Shown here: positions 1 through 9,000 of the stretch, piece by piece | How the letters are laid out: every line of letters starts with the position of its first letter | Numbering within the stretch: the stretch's first letter is position 1 | Assembly (NCBI GenBank): GCA_022447685.1 | Contig: JAKVAO010000031.1 | Location: forward strand, 1 to 28,995 | Length of the DNA stretch: 28,995 bases | From: Candidatus Caenarcanales bacterium | GTDB lineage: Bacteria; Cyanobacteriota; Vampirovibrionia; LMEP-6097 | Direction: 5' to 3' | Notes under the pieces: model-generated | Database searches by the model: none | Seen by the model: the letters and a program-made list of their open reading frames with translations, nothing else | Told to the model about the DNA's origin: nothing | Made by a program: the position numbers and the translations under genes

Positions 1-399
1 TAGCTCAGGGAGCGGATCCTTAATATTCTTTGTCAGACAGTCGCCACTCAAAACTGCGTTTTGCAGTGCCTCCTTAAGTAGTTTTACCCATTTTCAATGA
101 AATCGAGGAAAATCTAAGCTCTCTAGGTACCCGAATAGAAAGAATCCCTGCCATAGGCGGGCATTCCACCCCAAAATACAAACTATAACAAGAGACAAAA
201 CAAAAATGGAGGTGGACTTTGCTGATAGGCAACAAAGCTCTTTGTTACTGGTTTTAAATCACTGTTTTATAGGGTATCTACAGGGATTTTATTTATTGTT
301 AGATCTCTTTATTGTCAAATAATATATTTTATATAAGTCTAGTAAGGCTTTTAGGCTCAATTCCCTAAATTGAGAACAGGGAATTACGAATCATATTAT
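1..399. other. Left-edge intergenic region with small hairpins, no gene
   Basis: No convincing coding sequence was found on either strand; minus-strand frames break after a few tens of codons. The region holds several short inverted repeats. ACTGC/GCAGT is at 53-67. A GC-rich stem, CCTGCC (147-152) against GGCGGG (156-161), has loop ATA and one G-T pair. AACAAA/TTTGTT is at 231-246. The GC-rich stem stands out in such AT-rich DNA and resembles the palindromes of mobile-element ends, but no transposase frame accompanies it. The part nearest the gene (356-385) may hold the operon terminator. Confidence 0.4.
356..385 (-). terminator. Possible transcription stop or attenuating hairpin after the secreted-protein operon
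   Basis: Two mutually exclusive perfect stems lie 15-44 nt beyond the stop codon of the last minus-strand gene. One is AATTCCCT (359-366) with AGGGAATT (378-385). The other is CTCAATT (356-362) with AATTGAG (368-374). No run of T follows directly on the minus strand, so this is not a canonical intrinsic terminator. It could also be an mRNA 3'-end stabiliser. Confidence 0.35.
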
Positions 400-1518
400 T
401 CATCTACAATCAGCTCCAGTGCAAACTTTTCTGCCATGATTTCTTAATTTACGAGCATAAGCTCTCCTAACCTTTTTGGTAACTAATTTTTCTTGAAACA
501 TTTTTCTGACTAAAGGGGTTAAACATTTAGAATAAGTTTTCTTCACTAATTTATTTATTGCCTTAAATTCACTTTTAGCCTTAGCCACCAGCTTGCTTTC
601 ACTAATATCTTCAAGCTCGATATTACTATCTATAAAGTCATCCAGTTGATTATACTTAGTTTGAACAAGCTCTGTATTATTCTGAACACAAAGTAAATTT
701 TCTTCCATAGCTTCTCTTGGTTTACCCTCGACTTCTACTTTAGCTAAAATTTCTTGATCAAAATATTTCAAATAGTAAAATATTTCTTCAAAAGCTTTCT
801 CTTGGGAAAAGAAAGTAGATACTCCAGAACTGCAAATATTATATGTGCTCTGAGTTGATATTTGATTGTCATCAGGTCTACAAGCTAAAGTGAGCCCAAA
901 GGTTCGAAACAAAGTATCTGGGAAGTAAAATCCTAGCCAAGAGAATACTGAGTCAGAAGATAAAAGCTGGGTCTCCGTAACAAAGTGATCACTTTTATAA
1001 TTAACGACCATTTGTAAACTAAACCCCTCCCGTATAATTTCCTCTTCAAAAGCTTTATCAGTTGAATGTAAATTAAATTTAAGTAAAGGTGTTTCTAGAT
1101 TTTCAAAACTATTATTATCAAAAATAAAAGTTTCTGTTACTAAAGCTTCTGTATCATTTCTAGAAGAAGGCAGGAGAGAATCTGTCATTTCTATAGAATC
1201 TGTTACTTTCGAATTTATCAGTTCAAAAGTAGTTTCATAATAACCTGAATCATCAGGACGAAAAGATATAGAAAGTTCAACCCTTTCACCTGAGATCAAG
1301 TCATCCTTTATTCGCTCTAGTGAACTTTCATCAAATCTAAAATAAATAGAGCTAGTAGTTTTATCAAACCCTACAATTCCCAAGCTTATTAATGGATAAA
1401 CCTCTCCAAAGATAATTGGATCTAAGTCTAATAATGGTAAATTATCATTATCAGCTTTTAAGGGTAATAAATTACTAATAATTAATAAAAAAAATACTGT
1501 AACAAATCTAATAAGCAT
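400..1518 (-). CDS. Exported 372-residue protein, paralogue of the 398-residue protein at 3725-4921
   Basis: Function unknown. Residues 1-22 are a Sec signal peptide: a short basic start, a hydrophobic core, and cleavage probably after LPLKA. The mature protein has six cysteines (213, 229, 277, 332, 366, 371). The C-terminal third is helical and charged, ending in a strongly basic stretch rich in Lys and Arg (about 348-365). It resembles the protein at 3725-4921 in the same order: an FGE-Y start, an EGFS segment, a C-x-PD(D/E) to NIC cysteine pair (C213/C229), a predicted helical segment after it and a basic tail. The pair looks like one divergent family. It is the last gene of the minus-strand run, 31 nt after the beta-helix gene, and probably co-transcribed with it. 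A periplasmic or outer-surface accessory role for that neighbour is inference from position only. The ATG gives a clean signal peptide, so the start is secure. Confidence 0.85.
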   Translation of the reverse strand: MLIRFVTVFFLLIISNLLPLKADNDNLPLLDLDPIIFGEVYPLISLGIVGFDKTTSSIYFRFDESSLERIKDDLISGERVELSISFRPDDSGYYETTFELINSKVTDSIEMTDSLLPSSRNDTEALVTETFIFDNNSFENLETPLLKFNLHSTDKAFEEEIIREGFSLQMVVNYKSDHFVTETQLLSSDSVFSWLGFYFPDTLFRTFGLTLACRPDDNQISTQSTYNICSSGVSTFFSQEKAFEEIFYYLKYFDQEILAKVEVEGKPREAMEENLLCVQNNTELVQTKYNQLDDFIDSNIELEDISESKLVAKAKSEFKAINKLVKKTYSKCLTPLVRKMFQEKLVTKKVRRAYARKLRNHGRKVCTGADCR

Positions 1519-1549
1519 AATTAATTCCTTTAAATAAGCCCAAAGAAAC

Positions 1550-3601
1550 TCAGTTCTTCCTTTTTAATAAATCATTTTCAAAAATATAATTTTTAACAAT
1601 CTTAAAGTCTGATTTATCAATAATATTGTCATTATTTACATCATAGAAAATGTAATTTGGGCAATGCTCAGTTCGATTTGTATCATTTAAAGCATTTATT
1701 CTCTGCTGTTGAAAATCTTTCTTCAACTTTTTAATTTTCTTTTTAGAGATTTTACTATCCCAAAATGTATGAACAAAAGAGAGAAACAGCCTAACATCTT
1801 TTATTAATTTGGTTTCAGAGTAACTAACGTCAAAACCATATTTATCTTCAGGGGTCAAAGTGTAAGAAAAGTCAATGTCATCTATAGCTCTTAAAGTAGG
1901 TGCAGAACTACCTTGCTTTAGCTCCCATACATTTTCAAAATCCCATCCAGTAAAATTATTTTTATCGACAAAATCTTGGCTTACTAATGCTTCACCGTGA
2001 GCAGATTCAAGAATAGAGCTTTTCTCCTTGTCCCAAAAACTAGAATGAATTTCAACATTGGGGTGTTTAGTTTTTGAATATATAGGAGTTAAACCTGCAA
2101 AAATACTTTTAATGTCATTAATTTCATCATGCTCATAGCCTTTATAGTAACGACAGTAGTTATAATCTATCTTAGGTAAACTAAGATCACCATTAAGTAT
2201 TGTTTCTCCTCTATAGTAATAGTTATTTATATGACTTTTACCAGCACTTGCAAATAAACCATATATTCCTTGCGGACTAGAGATATGGCAGAGCTTAGTT
2301 TCTTCTTCACTCAATTCATTAATAAGGCTACGATTTATATATTCTATATTTGCTTGTGAGTAGCAGTCTTGGACACTAGAATCTCCTAAATTATAAATGA
2401 AAGCTGAGTTTTTGTATCCTCGAAGTTTCGACTTAGAATATGTTTTGGAAATAGTTCCTCCACTTTGCGCCACTGCTATAGCGGCTACTGTCTCCCCTTC
2501 CACTAAAGGGTTTTCCGTATATGAATCTATAATGTCTCCCGACCATATAACAGAAACAAGTCCTCCTGCACTGTTTTTACTCAGAACAGAGGATTTTGAG
2601 TAACTGCCTACTAAGTCAGATTCTGAAACATGCCCAACAAGTCCACCAGCTCTGTCTAAAGCTGAGACTGAGCCCTTGGAAAAACTATTGATAATCTTTG
2701 AATCATTATCAATTCCAAAATAACCATATAAAGCACCAGCTCCTAAAATACCGACTAATCCCCCGACTACATCTTCACCACTAACATTTGAATTAGTTGA
2801 ACAATTATGAATAATTACTTCTTCTATAGGCACATTGTGACGATCTTCAGAAAGAGTTAAAGGTATAATCTGAGTTCCAGCAGAACCTATCAAACCTCCA
2901 ATCATCATCCCACGTAGATTACTTGTGTCTTCAGTATAATTAACATTACCAGAAGCATGAGAATTAATAATCTGAGTATGCCAGTAGGTATAACCAATTA
3001 AGCCACCTATCCTATATGGAATATCTATCAAATTATTTATTTGATTATCTGCTTTAACATTTACATCACCATTAAATGATGAGTCAACCAAAAATGCTCT
3101 ATTTTGTTCAGAAAAGTTACCAATAAATCTACCTACAAGCCCTCCTGTATCAGCCCAGCCACTTACTGTACCAGATGCGTGACAATTCTTAATCACAGAT
3201 TCAACAGCAAAGCCAATTAAAGCACCGACTTTCTTATTTCCTTCTATTGAAACATTTTTTAAAGTTAAGTCTTTTATATAGCCTTTGCCCGCAGAAAAAA
3301 GTCCAAGCTCATCTTCATCAGGTCTACTTATATAAAGCTTATTTATAGTGTAGCCTTTCCCATCGAAAACACCATTTAGTTCTATAGGGACAAAACCCTT
3401 TCCCTGGTTCCATTCTCGAGATGATGAACAATTAATATTATTGCTTAGTTCATAATGGCTCTCAAATTCTGTGAACTGAACTTTTTGTAGTTCTTCGCAG
3501 TTCTTGATTTTAATTACTTTTGAACTGGCATTATGTGCAGTGAAGGAAAATATTAAAACTACTATCGTGCTTATAATTTTATTGGTTTTTAGCTTTAACA
3601 T
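1550..3601 (-). CDS. Exported GLUG-repeat beta-helix protein with C-terminal dockerin-like calcium loop
   Basis: A 683-residue exported protein, probably surface or extracellular. Residues 1-27 form a signal peptide. An N-terminal cap holds two cysteines (35, 58) and is followed by strand-rich repeats. GLUG-type motifs recur (GALIG near 126, GGLVG near 153, GGLIG near 199 and 235, GGLVG near 280, and more beyond), alternating with INSxASGxV-like turns. This is the pattern of right-handed beta-helix GLUG proteins found in adhesins and M26-peptidase-type proteins. No peptidase motif is visible. The extreme C-terminus carries one perfect EF-hand/dockerin-like loop with ligands D654, N656, D658, D662 and D665, followed by a helix. 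A true dockerin has two such halves. The cap matches that of the giant protein at 6085-19029. A promoter lies 27-55 nt upstream, so this gene and the next one may be expressed apart from the giant. Adhesion or matrix binding is inferred from the fold. Confidence 0.85.
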   Translation of the reverse strand: MLKLKTNKIISTIVVLIFSFTAHNASSKVIKIKNCEELQKVQFTEFESHYELSNNINCSSSREWNQGKGFVPIELNGVFDGKGYTINKLYISRPDEDELGLFSAGKGYIKDLTLKNVSIEGNKKVGALIGFAVESVIKNCHASGTVSGWADTGGLVGRFIGNFSEQNRAFLVDSSFNGDVNVKADNQINNLIDIPYRIGGLIGYTYWHTQIINSHASGNVNYTEDTSNLRGMMIGGLIGSAGTQIIPLTLSEDRHNVPIEEVIIHNCSTNSNVSGEDVVGGLVGILGAGALYGYFGIDNDSKIINSFSKGSVSALDRAGGLVGHVSESDLVGSYSKSSVLSKNSAGGLVSVIWSGDIIDSYTENPLVEGETVAAIAVAQSGGTISKTYSKSKLRGYKNSAFIYNLGDSSVQDCYSQANIEYINRSLINELSEEETKLCHISSPQGIYGLFASAGKSHINNYYYRGETILNGDLSLPKIDYNYCRYYKGYEHDEINDIKSIFAGLTPIYSKTKHPNVEIHSSFWDKEKSSILESAHGEALVSQDFVDKNNFTGWDFENVWELKQGSSAPTLRAIDDIDFSYTLTPEDKYGFDVSYSETKLIKDVRLFLSFVHTFWDSKISKKKIKKLKKDFQQQRINALNDTNRTEHCPNYIFYDVNNDNIIDKSDFKIVKNYIFENDLLKRKN

Positions 3602-3627
3602 ACTCTTCTAAATTCTCTTTCATCTTT

Positions 3628-3656
3628 ATAATAGTCTGCATATGTGAAATAGCCAA
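3628..3656 (-). promoter_or_regulatory. Sigma70-like promoter for the beta-helix gene
   Basis: On the minus strand a -35 of TTGGCT (3656-3651) and a -10 of TATTAT (3633-3628) are separated by exactly 17 nt. They sit in a 123-nt gap between two same-strand genes. The -10 is 27 nt from the ATG at 3601, leaving room for a short leader with a weak GAAGAG-like SD sequence. Confidence 0.55.
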
Positions 3657-3724
3657 TAGTTTTTCATTATATGGAATAGGTATTCATTAGCTTAGTACGC
3701 TTTAAAATAATTTATAATAAAGCT

Positions 3725-4921
3725 TTAGTTATATCTCAAATCTTGTAATCTTTTTCTAAACCAAAGTTTGTAGTTTTTTCTTTGTTTTTTATTTATGATT
3801 CGAGAGCTATAAAGTTTTTGAGGAAATGATGATAAATGCTGAGCAAATACATCTCTGTAATCATTGATTATACTCTTATAATCTTGAATCCAAATATTGG
3901 TGTATTCTTCTTTTGATAAAGTAGTAAGCTTATAATTACTATTATAAAATTCTATAAAGTTTGTAATTTTTGTTTTTTTCTCTTGTAGATGTTCAGTAAG
4001 GCTTTTAATTTCTTCAGCAACTTTAAGCGCTCTTTTAGTATTTCCCCCTATATCCTCTTGAACTCTGACTTCAAGATACTTCGCTTCTCTTATAGCATCA
4101 CTTAAAAGTCTTAGAGTATCTTTTAAGAAAAACATAGTAAAGGTAGTTTCAGGATCTTGGCAAATGTTAGAAATCGATCCTCTGTATCCAGAGAATTCAT
4201 ATATTTCATCAGGTTCACATACTCTATTGAACCAGTTAACGCCAGATAAGCCATAAATATTTACTAAGTTATTTAGAAAAGAATCATATTCATATAAAGG
4301 GTTATTTATTGATTTTGATTTATTTAAATAATTAAAATTAATGTTGTAACTTACAGAAGAGCGTGGCTTTATAATAGTCTTAATATAAATTGCAGGAATG
4401 TAATCACCTCTGAAAGCCTTGATATCACGAACATTAAATATTTCTTTTGTGAATGAATCGTTTATTATTTTAAAAAAATTATCATATTCTTCTATTAGCC
4501 TAATGTTCAGAAAGTCTGATGAGATTGAAAACCCTTCACTATTAATTTCTTGCTTCAACTCTTCTTTATTTAATAGAATATAATTAATTTCAAAATCAAA
4601 ATCATCAGATTTTTCATATGATATTTCAAGTTTTGGTCCTTTATTTCTTTTTTTAATACTAAAAATATCATTCTCTAAAAGCTTTAGGTTTTCATTGCTG
4701 AAAATTATTATGTAATCTTCTCTAAAGCTATGGTCGCGAGGATTTGTAATCCCAAAGCTATATGTTTCACCAAATTTATAATTCTCCAAAACTTCAAGGC
4801 GATATTCATTTTCGCTGAAGTAATAAGAATCAAAATCAGCTTTTATTGGTAACTGTATAAGAAATACTAATGAAAGTATAAGTATAAATGTTTGCATATA
4901 GGCTTTTTTATTACTTAACAT
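3725..4921 (-). CDS. Exported 398-residue protein, paralogue of the 372-residue protein at 400-1518
   Basis: Function unknown. I chose the ATG at 4921. It gives a normal signal peptide (residues 1-28, ending LPIKA) and overlaps the upstream stop by only 11 nt. The longer reading from 4957 would put 12 acidic and hydrophobic residues in front of the signal. An ATG at 4897 is also possible. After the signal the protein is charged, with predicted strands to about residue 215. It then has a cysteine pair (C235, C254) in the same C-x-PD(D/E) to NIC context as the 372-residue protein, a charged helical region that may form coiled coil (about 255-340), and a basic C-terminus rich in Lys and Arg. Shared landmarks include the signal cleavage region, the FGE-Y motif and the EGFS motif. 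It is translationally coupled to the 395-residue gene and through it to the giant protein. By analogy with the second unit it may be a dedicated partner of that giant. Confidence 0.8.
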   Translation of the reverse strand: MLSNKKAYMQTFILILSLVFLIQLPIKADFDSYYFSENEYRLEVLENYKFGETYSFGITNPRDHSFREDYIIIFSNENLKLLENDIFSIKKRNKGPKLEISYEKSDDFDFEINYILLNKEELKQEINSEGFSISSDFLNIRLIEEYDNFFKIINDSFTKEIFNVRDIKAFRGDYIPAIYIKTIIKPRSSVSYNINFNYLNKSKSINNPLYEYDSFLNNLVNIYGLSGVNWFNRVCEPDEIYEFSGYRGSISNICQDPETTFTMFFLKDTLRLLSDAIREAKYLEVRVQEDIGGNTKRALKVAEEIKSLTEHLQEKKTKITNFIEFYNSNYKLTTLSKEEYTNIWIQDYKSIINDYRDVFAQHLSSFPQKLYSSRIINKKQRKNYKLWFRKRLQDLRYN

Positions 4922-6098
4922 AACTAACTCTAACAACAGTATTTCTAGCTCTTTCATACTCTAAATTTAGAACACCCAAGTCTAAATCTCCAGAATAATA
5001 GCTCCCAGGTAAACCAATAGCAGGTATATGAATATGACGACCAAACTTAGTTTCATCACGGGTTTTCAATTCATTAAGACCTACTAATTTTTGAACTAAA
5101 ATTTTATGTTCATCATAACCATCACTAAAATCTAAAAACTTGACTTCATACTTACCTTCTCTAGTACTTAGGATCTTTATAATGTAGTTTCCATCAGCGT
5201 TCCAATTTTCTTTACTACAGTAATAACCTAAACTCTGCCCTACAGATTTACCATCTATAAATATTTCATAATCTATATTTAAATCTAAATCTTTTGGAAG
5301 TGACTCATCTATCTTCAAATCTGATTTAGGATCTTTAACCTTAGACTCAGCAGCATACAGCTTATCTGCATATTCTCTAAAAAAGTCTGCATCCTTAAGC
5401 ATATCCTGCCAGAAAGGAGATTCATAGAAGAATGTATGCTTAGGAACTTCATCTTTATTTTCATCAAAGCAGTTGACTACTTTTTTCACTATGTGACCAG
5501 GTTTGTAAGTAAAGTAATTTATTCCACGTGAAAAAGATTTAATTGAATCACATAAGAATCTCTCTAAAGTTTTTTCATGACCATTGTATTTGTACTCCCA
5601 TTCTGGACAAAGATGAGCGCTAACATATTCACATTTATCATTATTAATTATTTTAAAGTGAGAAGGAACTTCCTCTTTATCAGGATAATAACCATCCCAG
5701 CCCTTAAATACGTAAATTCGCCCATCCTTAGCTAGATTATTAATCATCCAATAATAATCATTTTGCTCAGACCTATCGTACATAACCCAGTATATATAGT
5801 TATGTGCCATTATTTTTTTTTCATCTAAGAATAATCTTTTAAAACCTCTAAAGAACAAATAAATGAGATGATAATAGTAACAATTACCACGACAGTAATC
5901 CAAGTAAGAGTATGATGAATAATCTTCCCATTTAACTGAACCTAGAAAATAACTTGTGCCAATTGAATCAGAACCTATTTTTTTATCAAACTTCAATCCC
6001 GAATCTTCTAGTCGCTTTCTATTTTCTTTAAATTCAATATCATCTTCTAGTAAATAATCTCTTGATCCTGTTTCAGGATCTTTATTATAAACCCACAT
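4911..6098 (-). CDS. 395-residue cysteine-containing protein sharing a C-terminal module with the giant upstream protein
   Basis: Not a recognised family. The ATG at 6098 lies inside the last codons of the giant gene (14-nt overlap) and has a strong SD (AAGGAGG at 6110-6116, 11 nt upstream), so the two genes are translationally coupled. The N-terminus is soluble, with no signal peptide. Residues 1-270 are rich in Tyr, Trp and Cys (C69, C73, C156, C164, C183, C210). One hydrophobic aromatic segment lies near 74-90. Residues 276-377 form a module that matches residues 3913-4004 of the giant: DYEI, then a Gly/Asn turn, a W-x-x-DGNY motif, a strand pair, then an IPA-to-LGxL ending. This is the usual place for an immunity gene after a toxin, but the shared module and the size (about 395 residues) are unusual for immunity proteins. 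Alternatives are a displaced fragment of a longer secreted protein, or the remainder of the giant after a +1 frameshift. Confidence 0.8.
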   Translation of the reverse strand: MWVYNKDPETGSRDYLLEDDIEFKENRKRLEDSGLKFDKKIGSDSIGTSYFLGSVKWEDYSSYSYLDYCRGNCYYYHLIYLFFRGFKRLFLDEKKIMAHNYIYWVMYDRSEQNDYYWMINNLAKDGRIYVFKGWDGYYPDKEEVPSHFKIINNDKCEYVSAHLCPEWEYKYNGHEKTLERFLCDSIKSFSRGINYFTYKPGHIVKKVVNCFDENKDEVPKHTFFYESPFWQDMLKDADFFREYADKLYAAESKVKDPKSDLKIDESLPKDLDLNIDYEIFIDGKSVGQSLGYYCSKENWNADGNYIIKILSTREGKYEVKFLDFSDGYDEHKILVQKLVGLNELKTRDETKFGRHIHIPAIGLPGSYYSGDLDLGVLNLEYERARNTVVRVSYVK

Positions 6099-9000
6099 CT
6101 GGAACAGGTCCTCCTTCTATTGTCTTACCTTGAAAGCCACTTGTGTTAGCAAGTGGATATTGACTCGTAATTTTCCCTCTGAATTTTACTGGATCAGCAT
6201 TAGGATCCACAACAATATATACTACATTAGTTTTTATTGGATCTTGAACATTTTCAATCTTATGCTCCCACGGTTCTACTAAATTAAATTTCTTCTGAAA
6301 CTTAGTTACACCAGGCTCATCAGAACTAACTCCAACATTTTTGGAACCAGGGTTTGATACCAACTCTGAGTTGGGATTTTCCGAATTCAAAATGGTTTTT
6401 TCCATTACACTTATCACTTCACTCTTTGTACTAAATCTGCCCTTATCATCAAATGGAGCAGCAAGTTGTGAACCATGGTCTCTAAAAATATGTCTCAGCC
6501 TTTCTTTAGATAACCAAAATACTTGATGATGATCTTTAATAGAACCATCTCCTTGATTTTTAGATTCAAACATTCTGATTGAAGTATTATCCTTACCAAA
6601 ACCACCTTCAGTATTAACACGCCTAATATGGTCAGTCAAAGATTCACAGTAACCAATACTTCTTAGACTTGCCCCTTCTATCTGAGGCTTAATTCTAATA
6701 AAATCAACAACTAGATGACCTGGCTGAATTTCTGCAGCAGTAAGCTTATTATCATCACCTACACCAAGCTGTAAGCCATTCTTATAAATTCTATATAAGT
6801 CTTTATGCCCCTTCGTCAACCAATTACTAACATAAATCTCCATTGAAGCACCAAGCTCTCTTCTCAAACAACCAGTACTATCATTATCAAATTCATCAGC
6901 AAAGAAAACTTTCATATCAGGCTCAAGTGAAGTTGCTTTATCAGAATCAGAACCATTGCTATTATCTTTTACAAATTGAATTTGCACTTCCATAAGCTCA
7001 ACTAAGTCTTCTTGAGAACCTAGATCCCCAAGGTTAACTTCTTTATAATATGCTGGTATTTCCTCTAATTCTGTAGGGAATTTATACATCTTAAAGGAAT
7101 CACCATCAGAAAAAGTAACATCTCTATGAGCAATATTCTCCTGCTGCTCTATACCTTTGTTGTAACTAATTAAATCAATATCATAATCTCCAAGCTTGGA
7201 AGCATAGAAAGTCATACTATAATTACCATCACCTTTCCAGTAACCATCATCATCAGTCGCAACAACCTGACCATTTCGTTTAATTTCATAATCAACGATA
7301 ATATCCGAATTTGTTGCAAGGATATCATTTTCATATTTCAACTTTCTAGTTTTAAGATCTTGACACCAACCGTCAAAACTTCTGCAAACAACTTCTGCAA
7401 TTTCTTCTTTGTACTCATAAGTTACATATAAGCCTAAGACAATTAAGCCTGGAGGAGTAAATGCTGCAGCTTCACCAACTCCAATTAAAGCAGACCCTCT
7501 ACCTGTAAGCTTGATGAGTGTTTCAATTTCCTTAGCAGTTGTTAGGTTCGTAACACTCAAATTCAAGTTAGCCGTTTCAGGATCAATTACTTCAAAGTCT
7601 TGCTTTAAATCCGTGAATTGATTCCCTTCAGCAAGTAAACCTGAAAACTCTTGATCAACTGCTTGATTCTTGTCATCGTTAACATAGGTTCTATATTCAA
7701 CATTTAACCGTCTTGGGAAAGCAGCAAAGCCTGAATCATTTTCACCTTCTTTATGTTTCAACTCAGCACTATAATTCAATGTTGCTAAATTATTTTCGTC
7801 AAAACTTAAGACTGAAGGTACATTTGTCACTTCTAATTCAGGATTATCAGTTAACAGAAATTCTTGATACTGACTTAGTGGAGTTTCTCTATCATTCTCA
7901 TAGACTTCTAGTCGATAAACATTAATGTTTTCAATTCTATGAAAATTAAGATCAACGCTTAGATTATAAATTTTCTCTGTATCTGTACTTAAAGGATCTT
8001 CAAACACATCATTATCACCCAATAATATCTCCTCTGGATCCTCTCCAGAATCAAGCAACTCTTGATCCACAGTCATATTTTTCAATTTAAAAGTATAAGT
8101 ATTTGACGAATCACTTAAACCAGAAATAGCAATCTGAGTATTAAACCTATATGCACTTCCAGGTGTCCCAAATATCACATTAGGATACCTTGAATCAGTT
8201 CCTAAATCATTATTATTACCAAATACAACATCAGGTTCATTTTCGTCCACGAGTACAAAAATCCGATTAACTGAAACTGTTTTAGCTTCACTATTTTCAA
8301 AATATGTAACTGTGAAAGTTAAAGTATGCTCACCCAAATCACTCTCTTCTGGATAGAAAGTCGCAAGATGAATATCCATAGCTTTATTATTTTCATCAAT
8401 TATTCCAGTTATAGCTCTTCCTTCTTCATCAGCAATAGATAAGCCATAAATAGCTTCTGGAGGTATAGTGTGTACATGGAACTTAAATTCATTGTCACCT
8501 TGCTTAACCTTGTCACCATTATCTAACTTTGTGATTACAATCTCAGAAGGTGCGACTGAATTCAATTCATAATCTATAGTACAGAAAGCATTTTCTGGAT
8601 CAATAATAGAAGCTGTATGAGGTCCAACCGCAAATTCAATTTTAAATCTATCTTTCTGCTCATTTGAAAAAGGATCTTTTAAAGGAATAAAGAAATTACT
8701 CAAATCCAAATAACCTTTTGATATTTTCAAAACTTCATTACTACTATAATCTCTGAAGTCTAATCTCTGTCTATTTGAATTAAGGAAGTCATAATAGCTT
8801 ACCTGCCCCAAATTAGAATAGAAGTTGTGATAACTATTAGATGCATCAGAATCTGTTAACCATACTCTAGTTTTATTTTTCTTAGAATCCGACTCAAAAT
8901 AAATCTCAAGATTTTTCAACTCAGCTTCAGAATGAACAGTTAAGTTTTGATGACGAGCACCTTCTGCATCAATAATTGCACAGAAGTTTCGTTTCTGTTT

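Noticed and set aside
1..20. tRNA D-arm-like start TAGCTCAGGG
   Set aside because: No T-arm (GGTTCGA), anticodon stem or acceptor pairing follows; chance match.
4922..4957. Longer N-terminus for the 398-residue protein
   Set aside because: The extra 12 residues would precede and spoil an otherwise normal signal peptide and increase the overlap to 47 nt.
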